Origin: Streptomyces longwoodensis
Lineage (GTDB): Bacteria > Actinomycetota > Actinomycetes > Streptomycetales > Streptomycetaceae
NCBI RefSeq assembly: GCF_001514125.1
Contig: NZ_KQ948560.1
Location: 109,256-173,255, forward strand
Direction of reading: 5' to 3'
Length of the DNA: 64,000 bases
Below the pieces are notes generated by a model. That model ran no database searches, was not told where the DNA came from, and worked only from the letters and a program-made list of their open reading frames with translations. Below, piece by piece: positions 35,238 to 42,895 of the stretch (positions are counted from its first letter, which is position 1; each line of letters opens with the position of its first letter). The translations under genes and the position numbers were made by a program.

Positions 35238-35828
35238 ATGAGCGAGGAATCCGCGATGCCGGACGAGGCCGTGGAACCGGCGGCCGTGCCGGACGAGGCC
35301 GTGGAACCGGCGGCCGGTGACCGCCCGACGGCGACGCCCGCGCAGGCGCTGTCGGCGATGGACGACCTGATCGCGGGCAGCATGGTCGGCCAGCAGGAGA
35401 TGGCGCAGCGCCTGGGCGTGAACGTCACCGACCTGACGACGTTCGCGTACGTCCTCCAGGCCGGTGAGAACCTGCTGACGGCGGGCGAGCTGGCGACGAA
35501 GGTGCACGTGACCACGGGCGCGGTGACCGGCATCCTCAACCGCCTCGAACGCGCCGGCTGGATCACCCGCCGCGCCGACCCCACGGACCGCCGCCGCGTG
35601 CGGGTGGCGGCGGAGCCGGAGGCGGTGGCCCGGGTGCTCGCCCTGTACGGGCCGTACTACGAGCGCCTCACGGCCCTGTTCGCCTCCTACTCGCCGGACG
35701 AGATCGCCGTGCTGACGGACTGGTTCAGGAGGGCGACGGAGCTGGCGAACGCGTACCGGGAGGAGCTGCGGGGGCAGGAGCGGGGGACGGGTGGTGGGGG
35801 CGGTTCCCCGGAAGCTCCCGGCGGATGA
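35238..35828 (+). CDS. MarR family transcriptional regulator
   Basis: 196 residues; ATG at 35238 after AGAGGACCC. The winged helix is LTAGELATKVHVTTGAVTGILNRLERAGWITR, then the wing DPTDRRRVRVAAEPEA. The N-terminus carries an exact protein duplication, PDEAVEPAA twice, caused by a 30-base tandem repeat (35256-35315), and a Gly/Pro-rich tail ends the protein. The twin dyads upstream are its probable operators. Neighbours do not reveal the ligand; the divergent small membrane protein is the most likely target. Confidence 0.9.
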   Translation: MSEESAMPDEAVEPAAVPDEAVEPAAGDRPTATPAQALSAMDDLIAGSMVGQQEMAQRLGVNVTDLTTFAYVLQAGENLLTAGELATKVHVTTGAVTGILNRLERAGWITRRADPTDRRRVRVAAEPEAVARVLALYGPYYERLTALFASYSPDEIAVLTDWFRRATELANAYREELRGQERGTGGGGGSPEAPGG

Positions 35829-35905
35829 GGCGGGGCCGGGCGGGTTTGTAGAGTGCGCGGGGACGGCGGACGGGGGCACGGATCCGCCCGGGGGAGGGAG
35901 AAGGC

Positions 35906-36613
35906 ATGCGGGACACGGAAGGCACGGGGGACACGAACGGCCGCGCGGAGGTGATGGTCGCGGAGGCGCGGAAGGCGTTCTTCGTGATGTTCGCCTTCGT
36001 GGCCCTGATCTGGGTCGTCCAGCTGGTCAACGCCGCCGACGGCTACGACCTCTCCCGCGACCACGGCGTGGTCCCGGGCGACCTGGACAGCCTGCCCGCA
36101 CTGCTCTCGGCGCCGCTGCTGCACTGGAGCTGGAACCACATCGAGGCCAACTCCGGCCCCCTGTTCGTCTTCGGCTTCCTGGCCGCGTACCGGGGAGTGA
36201 CCCGGTTCCTGGGCCTGACCCTGCTGGTCGCGCTCACCAGCGGTGCGGCGGTCTGGCTGTTCGAGCGGGGTGGCGTGGACACGGTGGGCGCGAGCGGCCT
36301 GGTCTTCGGCTACTTCGGGTACGTGGTCGTGCGCGGCCTCTTCGACCGCCACCTCGTAGACACCCTGATCGGCGTGGTGATGGCGGCGTCCTTCGCCTAC
36401 CTGCTGACGGTGGCCGTACCGGGCACCCCCGGGGTGAGCTGGCTGGGCCACCTGGGCGGCCTGACCGGAGGGGTACTGGGCGCGTGGCTGTTCCGGGACC
36501 GGGGGAAGCGGTCGGCCGGCGGGGGTGGCGGTGGGGGCGGCGAGGAGCCGTCGGCCACCGCGTCCCCGCGGGCGGACCTGCACAAGGAGCTGGGGGACCT
36601 GGGGCTGCTCTGA
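35906..36613 (+). CDS. Rhomboid-family intramembrane serine protease
   Basis: 235 residues with six to seven spans. The catalytic Ser is in GASGLVFGYFGYVV and the catalytic His in SWLGHLGGLTGGVLGAWLF. The preceding loop has LLHWSWNHIEANSGPLFVFG, with the conserved H-N pair. The first 20 residues are soluble and the tail has an eight-Gly run. Substrates are unknown. Independent of the MarR gene 77 bases upstream, judging by its own GGGAGGGAG site. Confidence 0.88.
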   Translation: MRDTEGTGDTNGRAEVMVAEARKAFFVMFAFVALIWVVQLVNAADGYDLSRDHGVVPGDLDSLPALLSAPLLHWSWNHIEANSGPLFVFGFLAAYRGVTRFLGLTLLVALTSGAAVWLFERGGVDTVGASGLVFGYFGYVVVRGLFDRHLVDTLIGVVMAASFAYLLTVAVPGTPGVSWLGHLGGLTGGVLGAWLFRDRGKRSAGGGGGGGGEEPSATASPRADLHKELGDLGLL

Positions 36614-36669
36614 GCGGGCCGCCGGGGCCCGTTGGGGCACGCCGGGCCAGCCGGGGCCGGCCGGGGCGG

Positions 36670-37950
36670 TTACCGGGCGAGGAGCCAGGCCCGGCTGACG
36701 GCCATGGCCTTGAGCTCGTCGAGCGTGACCGCGGGCTCGGCGCCCCGCTTCTTGGAGGTGGGGCTCGGCGCGTTGTAGGCGGTGAGGGACATCCACAGAC
36801 CGTTGACGCGGAGCGCGTCGGCCCGCAGTTCGATGACGCCCGGCTGCTCGCCGGCCGTGCGCCGGGTGCCGACCTTCGTGCCGTCGGGCAGGGTCTGGCT
36901 CCAGAACTCCTTGTCGCCGGCGGTCCGCACGGCCTGGATGTACGTGGTGTCCCCCTTCTCGGGGTCGACCACCACGACGTGGCCGTCCGCCCCCGTGCCG
37001 CCCTCGGAGTAGATGTGGAGACGCTTGGGGAGCAGGGACTTCAGCACGGGCAGGATGTCGCCCGGCTCCGGCCGCGAACCCGGCGTGACGGTGGCGAAGG
37101 GGTTGGGGTCGCCGGTGCCGGTGAACGAGGCGTCGACGTACATCGCCAGGAAGCGCAACTTCCCGGGGTTCATCCGGGGATTGCGGCTCAGCGAGGTGGC
37201 CGGGTCGGGGGACGACGCGGCCGCGGTCGGCGTCAGCCACACATCCGCCGTCGGAGTCCCCTCCGCACGTGCACCCGGAGCCGCACTCGCGGTCGCCGGC
37301 GAGGGGATGTTGTAGGTGGCGACGTCGATGACGTACCCGTTGGACGAGAGCATCGTGACCGCCCACTTCTTCACGCCCCCGGCCTTCCCGGCCCCGGTGT
37401 ACCCCTTCACCGCGCGGTTGTCGCTCTGGGTCGTGCACTCCTCGTACAGTGACCCGGCCCGCGGCGGGCAGGTGATCAGCTTCTTCAGACCCGGCTGTGC
37501 CGGGTCCACGCGGCGTACGGAGAGCGTGACCCTGGCCCGGCCCCAGCCGTCACCGAAGTCGAACGAGGCGGTCGCGGGCCGGCCCGGGCCGGAGCTGCCC
37601 GCGGCCGTCACCTCGGGGTGCGCGGTGGCGACGCCGGCCCGCTCCATGCCGTTGGACAGGATGTTCTTCATCTCCTCGCGGGTGACCGAGAACCGCCGGT
37701 AGTCGTGGTCGGACCCCGATGACGCGGCGGGATTCCCCCGCCCGCCGCCGTCCCCCAGGCCACCCCACTGGACACCGGCCACGGCCACGAGGGCGGCGGC
37801 CATCGCGCTGCCGCCGGCGACGGCGATCCGGCGGCGTGCCACGCGCCGACGGCCGCGGGCGAGACTGCGTTCCGCGAGGAGTCGCTGTTCGGTGGAGTAG
37901 GCGCCGGCCGTGAGGCGAAGTGCCCGGCCGACCTCGTCTTCGAAGCGCAT
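36670..37950 (-). CDS. Membrane-anchored hypothetical protein paired with an ECF sigma factor
   Basis: 426 residues. An N-terminal helix-rich cytoplasmic part (MRFEDEVGRALRLTAGAYST) and the basic RGRRRVARRRI precede a single span (residues ~42-60). A large extracytoplasmic domain with Ser/Pro/Ala-rich stretches and a repeated YIQAV / VIDVATYN pattern follows. The layout is that of an anti-sigma factor or sensor (cytoplasmic head, one span, external domain), and the gene lies 118 bases downstream of an ECF sigma gene on the same strand. No zinc-binding anti-sigma HxxxCxxC motif is present, so the role is inference. Confidence 0.7.
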   Translation of the reverse strand: MRFEDEVGRALRLTAGAYSTEQRLLAERSLARGRRRVARRRIAVAGGSAMAAALVAVAGVQWGGLGDGGGRGNPAASSGSDHDYRRFSVTREEMKNILSNGMERAGVATAHPEVTAAGSSGPGRPATASFDFGDGWGRARVTLSVRRVDPAQPGLKKLITCPPRAGSLYEECTTQSDNRAVKGYTGAGKAGGVKKWAVTMLSSNGYVIDVATYNIPSPATASAAPGARAEGTPTADVWLTPTAAASSPDPATSLSRNPRMNPGKLRFLAMYVDASFTGTGDPNPFATVTPGSRPEPGDILPVLKSLLPKRLHIYSEGGTGADGHVVVVDPEKGDTTYIQAVRTAGDKEFWSQTLPDGTKVGTRRTAGEQPGVIELRADALRVNGLWMSLTAYNAPSPTSKKRGAEPAVTLDELKAMAVSRAWLLAR

Positions 37951-38068
37951 GGGAAAGCCACCAGTTCCTGTGTCGATGCGGGGGTGGGGACGAGGCGAGC
38001 GGACGGCCGCCGGGCAGGGCGCGCCTGGGACCGGCCGTGGGCCCGGCGGGCGCGACCGCCGGCCGCGG

Positions 38069-38596
38069 TCAGCCGGAGCCGGCCAGTTCGGCGAGGCTGC
38101 CGCCCAGCCGTGCCCGGAGCTTGGCGAGCGCTCTGCTCGAACGGCTGCGGACGGCGATGGCGCTCACGTTCATCGCGTCGGCCGTCTCCTCGACGGTGCG
38201 GTCCTCCCAGTAGCGCAGCATCACCACCGCCCGGTCCTTGGGCGGCAGTTCACGCAGCGCCTGGAGCAGCGCCAGTCGCAGCGCCGGGTCGTCCGCGCCG
38301 TGCGGGACGGGGAGCTCCGGCACGTCGGCCAGGGGCCGTTCGGACGCGGAGTAGCGGCGCCGCTGCGTGAGGAACGTACGGACGAGGACGGTCTGTGCGT
38401 ACGCCGCCGGATTGTCGATGCGGGAAATGCGTCCCCACAGCGCGTACATCCGGCTGAGCGTCTCCTGCACCAGGTCCTCGGCGAGGTGGGTGTCACCGCT
38501 GGTGAGCAGGCACGCGGAACGGTACAGGTGCCCCCCGCTCCCCGCGGCGAACTCCAAGAACTCGTCCGCCCTGGACCGTGTCCGCGACCTACCCAC
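38069..38596 (-). CDS. SigE-family (actinobacterial) ECF sigma factor
   Basis: 175 residues. Region 2 is FLEFAAGSGGHLYRSACLLT and AEDLVQETLSRMYALWGRI. Region 4 is LPPKDRAVVMLRYWEDRTVEETADAMNVSAIAVRSRSSRALAKLR. This is the SigE family named for Streptomyces/Saccharopolyspora proteins, distinct from the classical envelope-stress SigE. It should act with the membrane protein encoded just downstream. Confidence 0.9.
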   Translation of the reverse strand: MGRSRTRSRADEFLEFAAGSGGHLYRSACLLTSGDTHLAEDLVQETLSRMYALWGRISRIDNPAAYAQTVLVRTFLTQRRRYSASERPLADVPELPVPHGADDPALRLALLQALRELPPKDRAVVMLRYWEDRTVEETADAMNVSAIAVRSRSSRALAKLRARLGGSLAELAGSG

Positions 38597-38769
38597 ATCC
38601 CCACCCCTCGGAGCCCTGCACCGGCCTACACCTCACCGACGCGCTGAGGGACGGGAATGTTGCAGACGAATCGCCGGGGGCTGGGGACGAGGGACCGGCT
38701 CGGCCGCGACGACCATCGCGCTGCCCCACTAAGTCAACAACTGACCTACAGCCTCTCCACCGTCCTCCC

Positions 38770-38841
38770 GTGACCACACCCGAGGACGAACGCGCGGATC
38801 TCCTGGAGACGCTGGCGGAGCACCGGCAACTGCTGCGGCAC
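38770..38841 (+). pseudogene. Truncated DinB/DUF664-like gene start
   Basis: A GTG at 38770 begins VTTPEDERADLLETLAEHR, the typical opening of Streptomyces DinB/DUF664 (mycothiol-dependent isomerase-like) proteins. After about 24 residues the reading turns into unrelated sequence, so only the 5' end survives. It lies in the 339-base gap between the ECF sigma gene and the next small gene. Recognised from memory of the family; the rest of the gap shows nothing else. Confidence 0.5.
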
Positions 38842-38935
38842 ATGGACTCGCCCGTCAACGCCAGAGGCCACGGACTGATCCGGGCCTCCGGTCCGGCCGC
38901 GGAGCCGCCACCTCGCCCCCAGCGCTCGACGCTGC

Positions 38936-39124
38936 CTATCGCTTCTGGGCCCGGTAGCGCTTCATCAGTGCGGTGATCCGTGCTTGGTCCGCCTGCCCGT
39001 TGAGTTCGGCCAGGAGATCGTCCAGGCACAGCTCGTAGACATCGCCCCACCAACGGCGGCCCCGGTTGTCCCAGATCCGGTAGCCACCCGGCACCCCCCT
39101 GGCGACGTAGCGTCTCCTGCTCAC
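38936..39124 (-). CDS. Small conserved hypothetical protein
   Basis: 62 residues from GTG at 39124, directly after GGGGGAGA. The protein reads VSRRRYVARGVPGGYRIWDN, then RWWGDVYELCLDDLLAELNG and ends ALMKRYRAQKR. Trp/Tyr-rich and basic at both ends. Small proteins with the pattern GYRIWDN...RWWG are common in Streptomyces chromosomes and mobile elements. Function unknown. It lies just outside the element's left end. Confidence 0.65.
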   Translation of the reverse strand: MSRRRYVARGVPGGYRIWDNRGRRWWGDVYELCLDDLLAELNGQADQARITALMKRYRAQKR

Positions 39125-39178
39125 TCTCCCCCTGCCCCGCCCCGCACAGCTCGGGCCTCCGCTGGGCGTCGTCAAACG

Positions 39179-39210
39179 CCAGAGGCCCCGGATCTCTCCG
39201 GGGCCTCTGG
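39179..39210. terminator. Original terminator of the tRNA-Arg gene, left behind at attL
   Basis: Perfect 13-base-pair stem CCAGAGGCCCCGG / CCGGGGCCTCTGG, 6-base loop. It ends two bases from the attL core, where the tRNA 3' end was before integration. Confidence 0.75.
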
Positions 39211-39211
39211 T

Positions 39212-39258
39212 CTGTGTGCACTCGGCAGGACTCGAACCTGCAACCTTCTGATCCGTAG
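39212..39258. other. attL (47-base core)
   Basis: Copy of the 3' half of tRNA-Arg(ACG), from the anticodon loop (CCGTAG end at 39258) past the 3' end, identical over 47 bases to 52360-52406. Homology to the tRNA stops at 39259, where the sequence changes to GCGGGCGCGC. Confidence 0.95.
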
Positions 39259-39324
39259 GCGGGCGCGCTTCTAGCAGAAGCGATCAGATACCCGTCTCTG
39301 CTCTGGCCGACGACAGATCCATGC

Positions 39325-39780
39325 CTAGCTCCTGTATCCCTCCGTGCGCGGTCGTGCGCGACTGTTGATGTCAGCGGTTGATGTCAAGGCACGAGTTGCT
39401 GACCTGCGCTTCCGAGTGCCAGGGCGTGTCTCGGTAGGGCGTGACCTCAATGCCCGCGTGGACAGGGCCCGACCGGCACGAGAGCGGTGATGGTTGCGGA
39501 AGCGGTGTCCATCTCGGTTCGAACCGCTGGAGTGCCTGGAGCGCGAAAGCCACTGAGCTAAAGAGGGAGCTACAGCCGCTACGGCGAGAGCCGTATTGAG
39601 CGGCACCGCAGTGGAGGGATGTCGGTGGACCAGCGCCATGGTGAGAACGGACGCGACGCCGAGCGCACTTGCCAGCGCACCTCGCCAACAACCTCGCTGC
39701 CGAAACGCAGCGGATAGTCGCCAGCCGTCACCGCGGCTCTTCCCTGCAGTTGAGGTTGTCCGTTGAGTCGGTAGTGTCAC
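39325..39780 (-). CDS. Doubtful hypothetical membrane protein at the element's left end
   Basis: 151 residues from GTG at 39780. The middle is hydrophobic (GALASALGVASVLTMALVH; TALAVAAVAPSLAQWL), which could be two spans. Third-position GC is well below that of the neighbours, a TTA Leu codon is present, and the 3' end runs through the paired GTTGATGTCA sites. I think it may be decayed or non-coding. The rest of 39259-40211 (about 950 bases of lower GC) shows no other credible gene. Confidence 0.25.
   Translation of the reverse strand: MTLPTQRTTSTAGKSRGDGWRLSAAFRQRGCWRGALASALGVASVLTMALVHRHPSTAVPLNTALAVAAVAPSLAQWLSRSRHSSGSNRDGHRFRNHHRSRAGRALSTRALRSRPTETRPGTRKRRSATRALTSTADINSRARPRTEGYRS
39364..39386 (+). 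repeat. Left pair of GTTGATGTCA sites (candidate Int/Xis arm sites)
   Basis: GTTGATGTCA at 39364-39373 and 39377-39386, 13 bases apart start to start. The same pair with the same 13-base spacing and orientation is at 52302-52324 inside the right end. Confidence 0.7.
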
Positions 39781-39934
39781 TACTGGCCTTTCTCACGCCA
39801 ACGGGTGGGCCAGGGCGGCTCCCGTTCCAGCGGGGGCCGTCTCTACTCGGGCCACGCCACCCTGTGTGCTGCCAGAGTGGCCCATCTACCGGCTCTTTCC
39901 CATCTCCTTCAAAATTTGCAATTTGCGCAAGTGA

Positions 39935-39967
39935 TTGAACGTGACGCAACACGTGTTGCTATAGAGT
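39935..39967 (+). promoter_or_regulatory. Candidate promoter with palindromic operator
   Basis: TTGAAC (39935-39940) and TATAGA (39960-39965) are spaced by 19 bases. Between them is a perfect 14-base palindrome GCAACACGTGTTGC (39946-39959), a likely repressor site, perhaps for the element's GntR protein. What it would drive rightward is unclear, as the next genes run the other way. Confidence 0.4.
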
Positions 39968-40211
39968 GGGCCTGATCTGCCATTATTTGAAGCACCGCGC
40001 TATGCATGGATAGACAATGCAAAGCACGGTACGGTGGCTATTCCGGCAGTTGAAGCGGATGATGTTCAGCCGCTACCGCTGGCAGACGCTCAGCCGCGGA
40101 GAGCCGCTGTAGAGCGCACACGGTGAGGCGCAGCAACGGCGAGCCGCGCAGCGACGGGAACGCATTGCCATCGCAGAGCACCCGGCCCCAGAAAGTGTGA
40201 CTAACGTCTCA

Positions 40212-40880
40212 TTAATCGTCGCTCGCGATGACTGCTGCAATAGCGTCCGATGACCAGTGATCGGATGCGCCGGGACACGCCGCCACGTACTCAGCAATTG
40301 CATCCACGTCCCATGCCCCGGCCTCTCTCAGCCCAGACGCCAGGAAGCGTACGTAGGCTCGGGAGGGTGGCACCCAGGGGACATCATCGATCCCCCACGG
40401 GGCAGTGAAAGTAAGCACTGGCCGGCCTTCGATCTGGCCGGCACAGATGAGTGTTTCGTACCGCCCTTCACCGAGCACGGACCGGCCGGTGCGAAGTACG
40501 CCGGCAAGCGACAAATCAACCCCTGGCTCTCGATACATCTCCTGTGCAGCGATGTCAGAAAACTGTTCAGTTGTCACCAAATGCGCTCTGGCCAACACGC
40601 GCCCTGCCGCAGCCGGGTCGTAAAAGGCACGTCCCCCTCCCCACACGGGGGACTCGGTTGCGAAGTACATGGCACCCTGCAATTCCACGGCGATCGAGCG
40701 GGACGGCATCGCCGGGTTCCTACATCCTGGGTACCGCCTTGAGGCACCCTGCGGGCTCCCACCTCGGATGTACGCGGCAAGCCGCTGGAGGTGCATGTTC
40801 GACCCGTACGAGGTGTACCAGACCTCCGAAGGACAAAGATCCTCGGGCAGGTGCGGATCGATGCTGTTCAGCGCCTTCAC
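40212..40880 (-). CDS. Gamma-glutamylcyclotransferase-like protein
   Basis: 222 residues from GTG at 40880 with TAGGAG ten bases before the start. VWYTSYGSNMHLQRLAAYI holds the YxSYGSN motif that forms the substrate pocket in the GGCT/BtrG fold. ALEL-type strands (SIAVELQGAMYFATESPVWG) and a catalytic-type Glu further on are consistent. Related Streptomyces genes are often mislabelled histone deacetylase. It follows the GntR gene by 24 bases and is surely co-transcribed. In pSAM2-type elements the regulator's neighbour is a Nudix protein (Pif); here a small-molecule-processing enzyme takes that place. The substrate is unknown. Confidence 0.75.
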   Translation of the reverse strand: MKALNSIDPHLPEDLCPSEVWYTSYGSNMHLQRLAAYIRGGSPQGASRRYPGCRNPAMPSRSIAVELQGAMYFATESPVWGGGRAFYDPAAAGRVLARAHLVTTEQFSDIAAQEMYREPGVDLSLAGVLRTGRSVLGEGRYETLICAGQIEGRPVLTFTAPWGIDDVPWVPPSRAYVRFLASGLREAGAWDVDAIAEYVAACPGASDHWSSDAIAAVIASDD

Positions 40881-40904
40881 GGCCGTGTGCTCCTAGGGGC
40901 GGGT

Positions 40905-41666
40905 CTAGTCGGCGGAAACGTCGTACCTGATGACATGACGATCCCCGGGAAGAATGGTGATCATCACACGAAGTGGTCGGCCGTCTTTGTCGTAGCCCGT
41001 GCGCATGTGCACTGCAACAGGAGTGGCTGACGGCAGAGACAGCTTCTCGATCTCTGCGCGAGTAGGCATTCGCACGGTGATCTCATCGCGGTAGCGAGCC
41101 TGGATGAGACCAACGCTTGCGAGTACCCCGCCCGGCGCTGACACGTCCTCAGGAAGCATCAACGGCGTACCGCGGACCAGTTCTTCGGGGAAGTAGGAGT
41201 CGGCCAGAGCGTAGGGGTCCTGGTCGACTATGCGGACCCGCTCCCGTACGACAGTGAGGGCCGTCTCGGGGTCCAGCTCTAGTCGCTCGGCCACGTCTGC
41301 CGGCGGCCGACGGATCGACACACGGACTTCCTGCCGTGGCTGACGCCCACTTTCAGCCACGATGCTTGACCACTGGTCGCCCTGCTGGTCGCTTTGATGG
41401 CGGGACCGTGATTCCAGCACTGACCAGTCCCAGACTGCCGGCTTGAGCGCGTGCCGGACGAAGCTGCCCCGTCCCTGACCAGCAATGACGAGCCCTTCTT
41501 CGGTCAGTCGTCGCAGTGCGAGACGAACCGTGTTCCGACTCGCCTCGTAGCGCTCCACCAACTCAAACTCAGTGGGAAGCTGCTCGCCCGGCTCCAACTC
41601 CCCCCGCTCGATCTGTCCTCGCAGGTCATCAGCGATGCGGTGATACCTCGGGCGTTGCTCCCTCAC
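40905..41666 (-). CDS. GntR/HutC-family regulator of the element
   Basis: 253 residues from GTG at 41666 with GGGAGGG upstream. The winged helix is YHRIADDLRGQIERGELEPG, LPTEFELVERYEASRNTVRLAL, then LTEEGLVIAGQGRGSFV. Residues ~95-250 are a UTRA ligand domain (LTVVRERVRIVDQDPYALAD, GTPLMLPEDVSAPGGVLASV, RVMITILPGDRHVIRYDV). KorSA of pSAM2 is of the same type and represses the element's activator and replication. Several CCAAC/GTTGG dyads lie upstream. It is the only transcriptional regulator in the element apart from Xis. Confidence 0.9.
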   Translation of the reverse strand: MREQRPRYHRIADDLRGQIERGELEPGEQLPTEFELVERYEASRNTVRLALRRLTEEGLVIAGQGRGSFVRHALKPAVWDWSVLESRSRHQSDQQGDQWSSIVAESGRQPRQEVRVSIRRPPADVAERLELDPETALTVVRERVRIVDQDPYALADSYFPEELVRGTPLMLPEDVSAPGGVLASVGLIQARYRDEITVRMPTRAEIEKLSLPSATPVAVHMRTGYDKDGRPLRVMITILPGDRHVIRYDVSAD

Positions 41667-41681
41667 GGTTCCCTCCCGACG

Positions 41682-41776
41682 GTTGGCTGACTTGTGCCAA
41701 CAACATACGCCGTTCGCCTTGACGTGCCCACCAACTCGGGGCAACACTCAGGGCGTCGGTTGTTGGTACAACACCA
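41682..41776. promoter_or_regulatory. Cluster of GTTGG/CCAAC dyads before the GntR gene
   Basis: GTTGGC-N8-GCCAAC (41682-41701) lies just upstream of the GntR start. TGTTG-gta-CAACA (41761-41773), inside a wider stretch of GTTGTTGG/CCACCAAC, lies 100 bases further up. These are likely binding sites of the GntR protein itself and could control both its own gene and rightward transcription. Confidence 0.5.
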
Positions 41777-41851
41777 CCAACACCGATGAGTCAGTCTTTG
41801 TGCCGGTCAGGAGCGCCCGCAGAACCTTGCGGGCCCTGAACTGGGCGTTCT

Positions 41852-42063
41852 TTGACAACTGAATGGGATTACGCCGCCTCTCCTCGGCCAAGTAGGCGGC
41901 CACACAGGGGTTCGCCCTTGTGTGAGGTACAGCGCGACCCAATCTCCACAGCACCCGCTGTGGCCGGTTGCCTCCGTTGCACGTCTCGCACGTGCAGCGT
42001 CGAGGGGAGCCGGAGTTCCGACTTCAACGGCGCGCGGCCCCGGTGCGGGAACACCGGGGCCGC
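41852..42063 (+). promoter_or_regulatory. Leader of the transfer operon: TTGACA box and attenuator-like hairpin
   Basis: TTGACA at 41852-41857 is a good -35, though no fitting -10 is clear. Further down, a perfect 12-base-pair hairpin GCGGCCCCGGTG-cgggaa-CACCGGGGCCGC (42034-42063) is followed by TGTT and then the first transfer gene. It could act as an attenuator. The 435 bases from 41667 to 42101 hold no gene that I can support. Confidence 0.5.
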
Positions 42064-42101
42064 TGTTCGGGCCGTTTCACCTGCTAGGGAGACCACGACC
42101 C

Positions 42102-42365
42102 ATGGACCACATCGTTACTGTTCAGGACGCTGTTACCGCGTTCGCCGACTTCATGGAGCCGACGGCCGCGGAGCTGGACGCCATCGACGCCGAGATGCCC
42201 GTCATCCGCGCGGAGATGGAGTTGCTGGACGCGCAGATCGTCGTCATCGACCGCGTCCCGACCGAGCTGGACGAGCGGCGTATCCGCCGGGCCCGCCGAC
42301 GCGTGCTCGCCGCGCACCGCGACTACGTCAACGGCCTGCCTGTGCAGAAGGGCGGCGCCGCGTGA
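42102..42365 (+). CDS. DUF6284-type small protein of AICEs
   Basis: 87 residues (MDHIVTVQDAVTAFADFMEP...ELDAIDAEMPVIRAEMELLD...RRIRRARRRVLAAHRDYVNG). An acidic N-terminal half and a basic C-terminal helix. I recognise it as the small protein that often opens the transfer block in Streptomyces integrative elements. No known function. Its TGA overlaps the next GTG (GTGA). Confidence 0.75.
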   Translation: MDHIVTVQDAVTAFADFMEPTAAELDAIDAEMPVIRAEMELLDAQIVVIDRVPTELDERRIRRARRRVLAAHRDYVNGLPVQKGGAA

Positions 42366-42895
42366 TCCGCATCGTCACCCGAGCCCGGATCGCGCAGCTC
42401 GAACACGACGCCCGTACCACCGCGGGGCACGCCCGGCAGACCAGCGGGGCCGCGAACGAGGCGTTCGGCCGGCACGTGCGGGAGCTGTACGCCGCCGCCA
42501 CCGACCGCGCGGAGCGGGCCGAGGCAACCACGACCGAGGTAGGCACCCTGCTGGCGCACGCGATGGCGGAGCTGTCCGCCGCGCAGCAGGAGTTACTGCT
42601 GAGGGACATCGAGATCCGCCGGCTGCGTCAGGAGCTGGAGGGGGAGTCGATGGAGGGGCGGACGCTGACGGTGCTGCTGCACTACGGCGAGCCCCACACG
42701 GTCTACGCCTCCCGCGAGGACGCCCACGCCGACACCGCCACTCACGGAGTCCCCGCCGGCGCATGGGTGCCCGGTGATGAACGTCCGGTCGGTGAGGTCG
42801 CGTGGCGCTGTGAGGCGTTCATCTACGACGCCGCGTCCAACGGGTTCCGCCGCGCGTACGTGCCCGCTGCGGGGTCGGTCGGGGAGGCGGCGTGA
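42362..42895 (+). CDS. Hypothetical coiled-coil protein with a TTA codon
   Basis: 177 residues from a GTG overlapping the previous stop. Residues 5-95 are helical and likely coiled coil (AQLEHDARTTAGHA, LSAAQQELLLRDIEIRRLRQ). The C-terminal part (TVLLHYGEPHTVYASREDAH, then VAWRCEAFIYDAASNGFRRA) looks like a small beta-rich domain. Codon 78 is TTA (42593-42595), the rare Leu codon that needs the bldA tRNA, so translation should be restricted in early growth. The next gene's GTG overlaps this stop. No function is recognised. Confidence 0.75.
   Translation: MIRIVTRARIAQLEHDARTTAGHARQTSGAANEAFGRHVRELYAAATDRAERAEATTTEVGTLLAHAMAELSAAQQELLLRDIEIRRLRQELEGESMEGRTLTVLLHYGEPHTVYASREDAHADTATHGVPAGAWVPGDERPVGEVAWRCEAFIYDAASNGFRRAYVPAAGSVGEAA

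Noticed and set aside
36670..37950. Zinc-binding anti-sigma factor
   Set aside because: The layout fits an anti-sigma protein, but the HxxxCxxC motif is absent, so I kept it as a hypothetical partner only.
39217..39258. A second tRNA-Arg gene at the left end
   Set aside because: Only the 3' half matches; beyond 39258 no anticodon 5' stem, D arm or acceptor 5' strand can be formed. It is the attL copy.
39669..39938. 89-residue plus-strand open frame in the element's left end
   Set aside because: No ribosome binding site, ordinary composition for chance and no recognisable pattern.
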